Shown one piece after another: positions 5,941 to 8,851 of a stretch of 8,851 nucleotides of DNA (its first letter is position 1; each line of letters starts with the position of its first letter). The notes beneath the pieces are model-generated. The model searched no databases. It saw only the letters and a list, made by a program, of their open reading frames with translations, and was not told the origin of the DNA. Source of the stretch: Maritimibacter sp. (GTDB lineage Bacteria; Pseudomonadota; Alphaproteobacteria; Rhodobacterales; Rhodobacteraceae); contig JAGRMP010000181.1 of the NCBI GenBank assembly GCA_020441225.1, positions 1-8,851 of the forward strand. Reading direction: 5' to 3'. A program made the position numbers and the translations under genes.

Positions 5941-7197
5941 ATGACGACCAAACTCACCCGCTTGCTGCTCTCGACGGCGCTCGTGACCGCCGGTTCCGGC
6001 GCTTTCGCCCAGGACGTGACCCTGACCATCGAAAGCTGGCGCAACGACGACCTCACTCTCTGGCAGGATGTCATCATCCCCGCTTTCGAGGCCCAGAACC
6101 CCGGCATCAAGGTCAAGTTCACCCCCTCGGCCCCGGCCGAATACAACGCGGTGCTCAACTCCAAGCTCGATGCGGGCAGCGCCGGCGACCTCATCACCTG
6201 CCGCCCGTTCGACGCCTCGCTCGCGCTGTTCGACGACGGCAAGCTCGCCGATCTGACCGACCTCGCGGCGATGGCCAATTTCTCCGACGTCGCCAAATCG
6301 GCCTGGCAGACCGATGATGGCTCGGCCACCTTCTGCGTGCCGATGGCCTCGGTCATCCACGGCTTCATCTACAACAAGGACGCCTTCGCCGAGGTTGGCG
6401 TCGAGGTCCCCACCACCGAAGACGAGTTCTTCGCCGTGCTCGACGCGTTCAAGGAAGAGGGCAGCTACATCCCGATGGCGATGGGCACCAACGACCAGTG
6501 GGAAGCGGCGACGATGGGCTATCAGAACATCGGCCCCAACTACTGGAAGGGCGAGGAAGGCCGGCTGGCGCTGATCGCGGGCGAAGAGAAGCTCACCGAT
6601 CCGCAGTGGGTCGAGCCCTATGCCACGCTCGCCAAATGGGCGCCCTATCTCGGCGACGGCTTCGAAGCCCAGACCTATCCCGACAGCCAGAACATCTTCA
6701 CCCTCGGCCGCGCCGCGATCTACCCGGCCGGCTCGTGGGAGATCTCGGGCTTCAACACCCAGGCCGATTTCGAAATGGGCGCGTTCAAGCCGCCGGTGAA
6801 GGCCGCGGGCGACACCTGCTACATCTCGGACCACACCGACATCGCCATGGGCCTGAACGCCGCCTCGCCGAATGCCGAAGCTGCGCGCACCTTCCTCGAC
6901 TGGATGGGCACCGAAGAGTTTGCCACGATCTACGCCAACGCGTTGCCGGGCTTCTTCTCGCTGTCGAGCCACGAGATCGCGATGGAAGACCCGCTGGCGC
7001 AGGAATTCGTCTCCTGGCGCGGCGAGTGTGAATCGACCATCCGCAGCACCTACCAGATCCTGTCGCGCGGCACCCCGAACCTCGAAAACGAGACCTGGGG
7101 CGCCTCGGCCGCCGCGATCAAGGGCACCAAGACGCCCGAGGAACTGGGCGCGGAACTCGAAGCCGGGCTGGCCAGCTGGTACGCCCCGCACCAGTAA
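5941..7197 (+). CDS. ABC transporter periplasmic sugar-binding protein (CUT1, SBP family 1)
   Basis: This 418-residue extracellular solute-binding protein starts with a Sec signal peptide (basic MTTKLTR, hydrophobic core, cleavage after A23 in AFA-QD). There is no lipobox cysteine, so it should be a free periplasmic protein. Family features include VTLTIESWRNDD (26-37), IIPAFEAQNPGIKVKF (45-60), SAGDLITCRPF (80-90), HGFIYNKDAFAEVGVEVPTT (140-159), FTLGRAAIYPAGSWEISGF (253-271) and PGFFSLSS (336-343). Many aromatic residues (W33, W187, Y201, W202, W266) could stack on sugar rings. Four cysteines (C87, C132, C293, C363) remain in the mature protein, so one or two disulfides are possible. The ATG has AGGAG (5929-5933) 7 nt upstream. 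Linkage to murQ suggests MurNAc, GlcNAc or a muropeptide-derived sugar as ligand, but specificity cannot be read from the sequence. Confidence 0.93.
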   Translation: MTTKLTRLLLSTALVTAGSGAFAQDVTLTIESWRNDDLTLWQDVIIPAFEAQNPGIKVKFTPSAPAEYNAVLNSKLDAGSAGDLITCRPFDASLALFDDGKLADLTDLAAMANFSDVAKSAWQTDDGSATFCVPMASVIHGFIYNKDAFAEVGVEVPTTEDEFFAVLDAFKEEGSYIPMAMGTNDQWEAATMGYQNIGPNYWKGEEGRLALIAGEEKLTDPQWVEPYATLAKWAPYLGDGFEAQTYPDSQNIFTLGRAAIYPAGSWEISGFNTQADFEMGAFKPPVKAAGDTCYISDHTDIAMGLNAASPNAEAARTFLDWMGTEEFATIYANALPGFFSLSSHEIAMEDPLAQEFVSWRGECESTIRSTYQILSRGTPNLENETWGASAAAIKGTKTPEELGAELEAGLASWYAPHQ

Positions 7198-7215
7198 TAG
7201 TTTAACATTAAACTA
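7198..7215. repeat. 18-bp AT-rich palindrome after the binding-protein stop
   Basis: TAGTTTAA-CA-TTAAACTA is a perfect 8+8 bp dyad with a 2-bp centre, starting directly after the TAA stop. Its strongly AT-rich composition stands out in this GC-rich DNA. As RNA its 2-nt loop is too tight unless inner pairs open, so it reads better as a protein-binding DNA site. It could instead form a weak 7-bp hairpin stacked before the GC stem that follows. Confidence 0.55.
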
Positions 7216-7220
7216 TCTCT

Positions 7221-7244
7221 CCCCGGGCGGTACGCCGCCCGGGG
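7221..7244 (+). promoter_or_regulatory. Strong intercistronic stem-loop between binding protein and permease genes
   Basis: CCCCGGGCGG (7221-7230) pairs perfectly with CCGCCCGGGG (7235-7244) around the 4-nt loop TACG. A flanking U-G and then a C-G pair could extend the stem to 12. No T-tract follows, so it is not a standard terminator. In sugar ABC operons, hairpins at this position (for example after malE) protect the upstream message and let binding protein accumulate over the permeases. A partial terminator or processing site is the alternative. Confidence 0.7.
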
Positions 7245-7292
7245 GGCCTCGGCAGAAACCACGACAATTGACGGCAAGGGAGGAGACCGGAC

Positions 7293-8201
7293 ATGGCCCG
7301 CATCCGCTGGCATATACTCGTGTTCCTGGCACCGGCGGTGCTGGTCTACACGGCGGTGATGATCTTCCCGCTGTTCAACACGCTGCGCCTCGCGCTCTAC
7401 AGCGAGATCGAGAACGTCCGGGTCTTTACCGGGCTCGCCAATTTCCGCACCCTGTTCGGCGATCCGCTCTGGTCGGACGCCTTCTGGAACGCGCTCGGCA
7501 ACAATTTCTGGTTTTTCCTCGTCCATATGCTGGTGCAGAACCCGATCGGCGTGCTGCTCGCCGCGATCCTCTCGCACCCCCGCCTGCGCTTCGCGGCCGC
7601 TTACCGCACGGCGATCTTCGTGCCCACCATCCTGAGCTTCGTGATCGTCGGTTTCGCCTGGAAACTGATCCTGTCGCCGATCTGGGGCATCGCGCCGGGC
7701 ATGCTCGACGCGGTTGGGCTCAAGGCGCTGTTCCAGCCCTGGCTCGGCAAGGAGGAAACCGCGCTCACCACTCTGGCCCTGGTCTCGGTCTGGCAATTCG
7801 TCGGTATCCCGATGATGCTGATCTACGCCGCGCTGCTGTCGATCCCCGAAGAGATCCTGGAAGCGGGCGAGATCGACGGTATCACCGGCGCCGCGGCCTT
7901 CTGGAAGATCAAGCTGCCGCTCATCCTGCCCTCGATCGGGATCATCTCGATCCTCACATTCGTGGGCAATTTCAACGCCTTCGATCTGATCTATGCCGCC
8001 CAGGGCGCGCTCGCGGGGCCGGATTTCGCCACCGACATCCTCGGAACCTTCCTGTACCGCACCTTCTTCGGCTTCCAGCTTCAGCTCGGCGACCCGCACA
8101 TGGGCTCGGCCATCGCCACCGCGATGTTCGTCATCATCCTGATCGGCGTCTCGATCTATCTCTTCGGCATCCAGTCCCGGATGCGCCGCTATCAACTCTG
8201 A
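7293..8201 (+). CDS. ABC sugar transporter permease (MalF/UgpA type)
   Basis: This 302-residue inner-membrane protein has about six hydrophobic helices (roughly 8-28, 70-93, 104-126, 158-181, 213-235, 270-292). The cytoplasmic EAA loop at 190-209 (EAGEIDGITGAAAFWKIKLP, the EAA...G coupling motif) contacts the ATPase. Length and layout match the first permease of CUT1 importers. The ATG at 7293 has GGGAGGAG (7278-7285) 7 nt upstream, a much stronger site than those of its neighbours, perhaps compensating for reduced message beyond the upstream hairpin. The second permease starts 12 bp after its stop. Confidence 0.93.
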   Translation: MARIRWHILVFLAPAVLVYTAVMIFPLFNTLRLALYSEIENVRVFTGLANFRTLFGDPLWSDAFWNALGNNFWFFLVHMLVQNPIGVLLAAILSHPRLRFAAAYRTAIFVPTILSFVIVGFAWKLILSPIWGIAPGMLDAVGLKALFQPWLGKEETALTTLALVSVWQFVGIPMMLIYAALLSIPEEILEAGEIDGITGAAAFWKIKLPLILPSIGIISILTFVGNFNAFDLIYAAQGALAGPDFATDILGTFLYRTFFGFQLQLGDPHMGSAIATAMFVIILIGVSIYLFGIQSRMRRYQL

Positions 8202-8213
8202 GGGGGACGCGAC

Positions 8214-8851
8214 ATGAACAAAGCCCGCCGCAACCCGCTCAACAGTGCCGCGATGCACGGCATCCTGATCGTCTACACCCTGATCGCGCTGTTCCCGGTC
8301 TTCGTGATCCTCATCAACAGCTTCAAGACAAGGAAGGCGATCTTCCGCGAACCGCTGGCGCTGCCGGGGCCGGACAGTTTCTCGATGATCGGCTACCAGA
8401 CGGTGATGAAACAGGGGGATTTCTTCCTCTACTTCCAGAACTCCTTCATCGTCACTGTCGCCTCGCTGTTCTTCGTTCTGCTGTTCGGTGCCATGGCCGC
8501 CTTCGCGCTCTCGGAATACCGGTTCAAGGGCAACACGATGATGGGGCTCTACCTCGCCTTGGGCATCATGATCCCGATCCGCATCGGTACGGTCGCGATC
8601 CTCGAGATGATGGTGGCGACCGGGCTCGTGAACACGCTCTGGGCGCTCATCCTCGTCTACACCGCGCAAGGGTTACCGCTGGCGGTCTTCATCCTGTCGG
8701 AATTCATGCGCCAGGTGTCGGCCGATCTGAAAGACGCGGGGCGGATCGACGGGCTCTCGGAATACACGATCTTTTTCCGCCTCGTCCTGCCGCTGGTGCG
8801 GCCCGCGATGGCGACGGTGGCGGTGTTCAACATGATCCCGATCTGGAACGA
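8214..8851 (+). CDS. ABC sugar transporter permease (MalG/UgpE type), 3' truncated by window
   Basis: The frame is open from ATG 8214 to the window edge (212 full codons plus two bases). GGGGG (8202-8206), 7 nt before the ATG, serves as ribosome-binding site. The protein begins MNKARRNPLNSAAMHGILIV, with a first helix at about 15-36 and the conserved INSFKTRKAIF segment after it. Further helices lie at about 77-99, 110-132 and 139-161. The EAA loop (about 171-196) reads DLKDAGRIDGLSEYTIFFRL, with KDA in place of EAA but the distal G and LP intact. CUT1 permeases of this type run to about 270-300 residues, so the last one or two helices should lie beyond base 8851. The ATPase gene probably follows. 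Confidence 0.92.
   Translation, partial: MNKARRNPLNSAAMHGILIVYTLIALFPVFVILINSFKTRKAIFREPLALPGPDSFSMIGYQTVMKQGDFFLYFQNSFIVTVASLFFVLLFGAMAAFALSEYRFKGNTMMGLYLALGIMIPIRIGTVAILEMMVATGLVNTLWALILVYTAQGLPLAVFILSEFMRQVSADLKDAGRIDGLSEYTIFFRLVLPLVRPAMATVAVFNMIPIWN

Noticed and set aside
5773..7191. Long minus-strand open frame (472 codons) opposite murQ and the binding-protein gene
   Set aside because: Its product is low-complexity, rich in Arg, Gly and Glu, with no recognisable domain, and it lies opposite genes with clear family motifs. High GC commonly leaves such antisense frames open.
7268..7273. TTGACG as a -35 box for an internal promoter before the first permease gene
   Set aside because: The permease ATG is only 19 bp downstream, leaving no room for a -10 and leader, and the ribosome-binding site occupies the space.
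7050..8669. Long minus-strand open frame (539 codons) opposite both permease genes
   Set aside because: The translation is a repetitive Asp/Glu/Arg/His-rich string, the typical antisense of hydrophobic permease codons. It has no convincing start context.
1..8851. tRNA, rRNA, CRISPR array, insertion sequence or phage genes
   Set aside because: No clover-leaf motifs, regularly spaced repeats, transposase-like proteins or terminal inverted repeats were seen. The window is filled by conventional metabolic and transport genes.

Overview
This is a GC-rich, tightly packed bacterial window. High GC with strong codon bias, a PTS-independent amino-sugar pathway, and the style of the MurQ and SIS proteins suggest an alphaproteobacterium, probably Rhodobacteraceae-like. 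That assignment is inference from protein style; no rRNA or other marker gene is present.

Bases 1-941 hold the 3' end of an exopolysaccharide co-polymerase/tyrosine autokinase gene (Wzc/ExoP type) on the + strand, with a tyrosine-rich tail. It converges on the next block across a 117-bp gap and looks functionally separate from it.

Bases 1059-4859 hold four tightly coupled minus-strand genes, transcribed from high to low coordinates: a BadF/BadG-type amino-sugar kinase, a GntR/UTRA regulator, a stand-alone SIS-domain glucosamine-6-phosphate deaminase (NagB-II type) and nagA. Two junctions are 4-bp ATGA overlaps and the third is a 2-bp gap. Bases 5016-8851 hold a divergent plus-strand operon: murQ, a periplasmic sugar-binding protein, and two CUT1 ABC permeases, the second cut off by the window end. 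No ABC ATPase is in view.

Together the genes make a coherent route with no PTS component. An ABC importer brings in an amino sugar (N-acetylmuramic acid, GlcNAc or a derivative) and the kinase phosphorylates it. MurQ removes the lactyl ether from MurNAc-6-P to give GlcNAc-6-P, NagA deacetylates that, and the SIS deaminase yields fructose-6-P and ammonia. The encoded GntR/UTRA protein probably controls both arms.

The 156-bp AT-rich divergent control region (4860-5015) is the most information-dense non-coding part. It contains a near-identical 16-bp element in opposite orientations at its two ends, a GTGTAGAC site fitting the HutC-subfamily GTnTAnAC pattern, and a CAAAAAC/GTTTTTG dyad. A second structured spacer (7198-7292), between the binding-protein gene and the first permease gene, carries an AT-rich palindrome followed by a perfect 10-bp GC stem with a 4-nt loop. 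It probably sets differential expression of the binding protein over the permeases.
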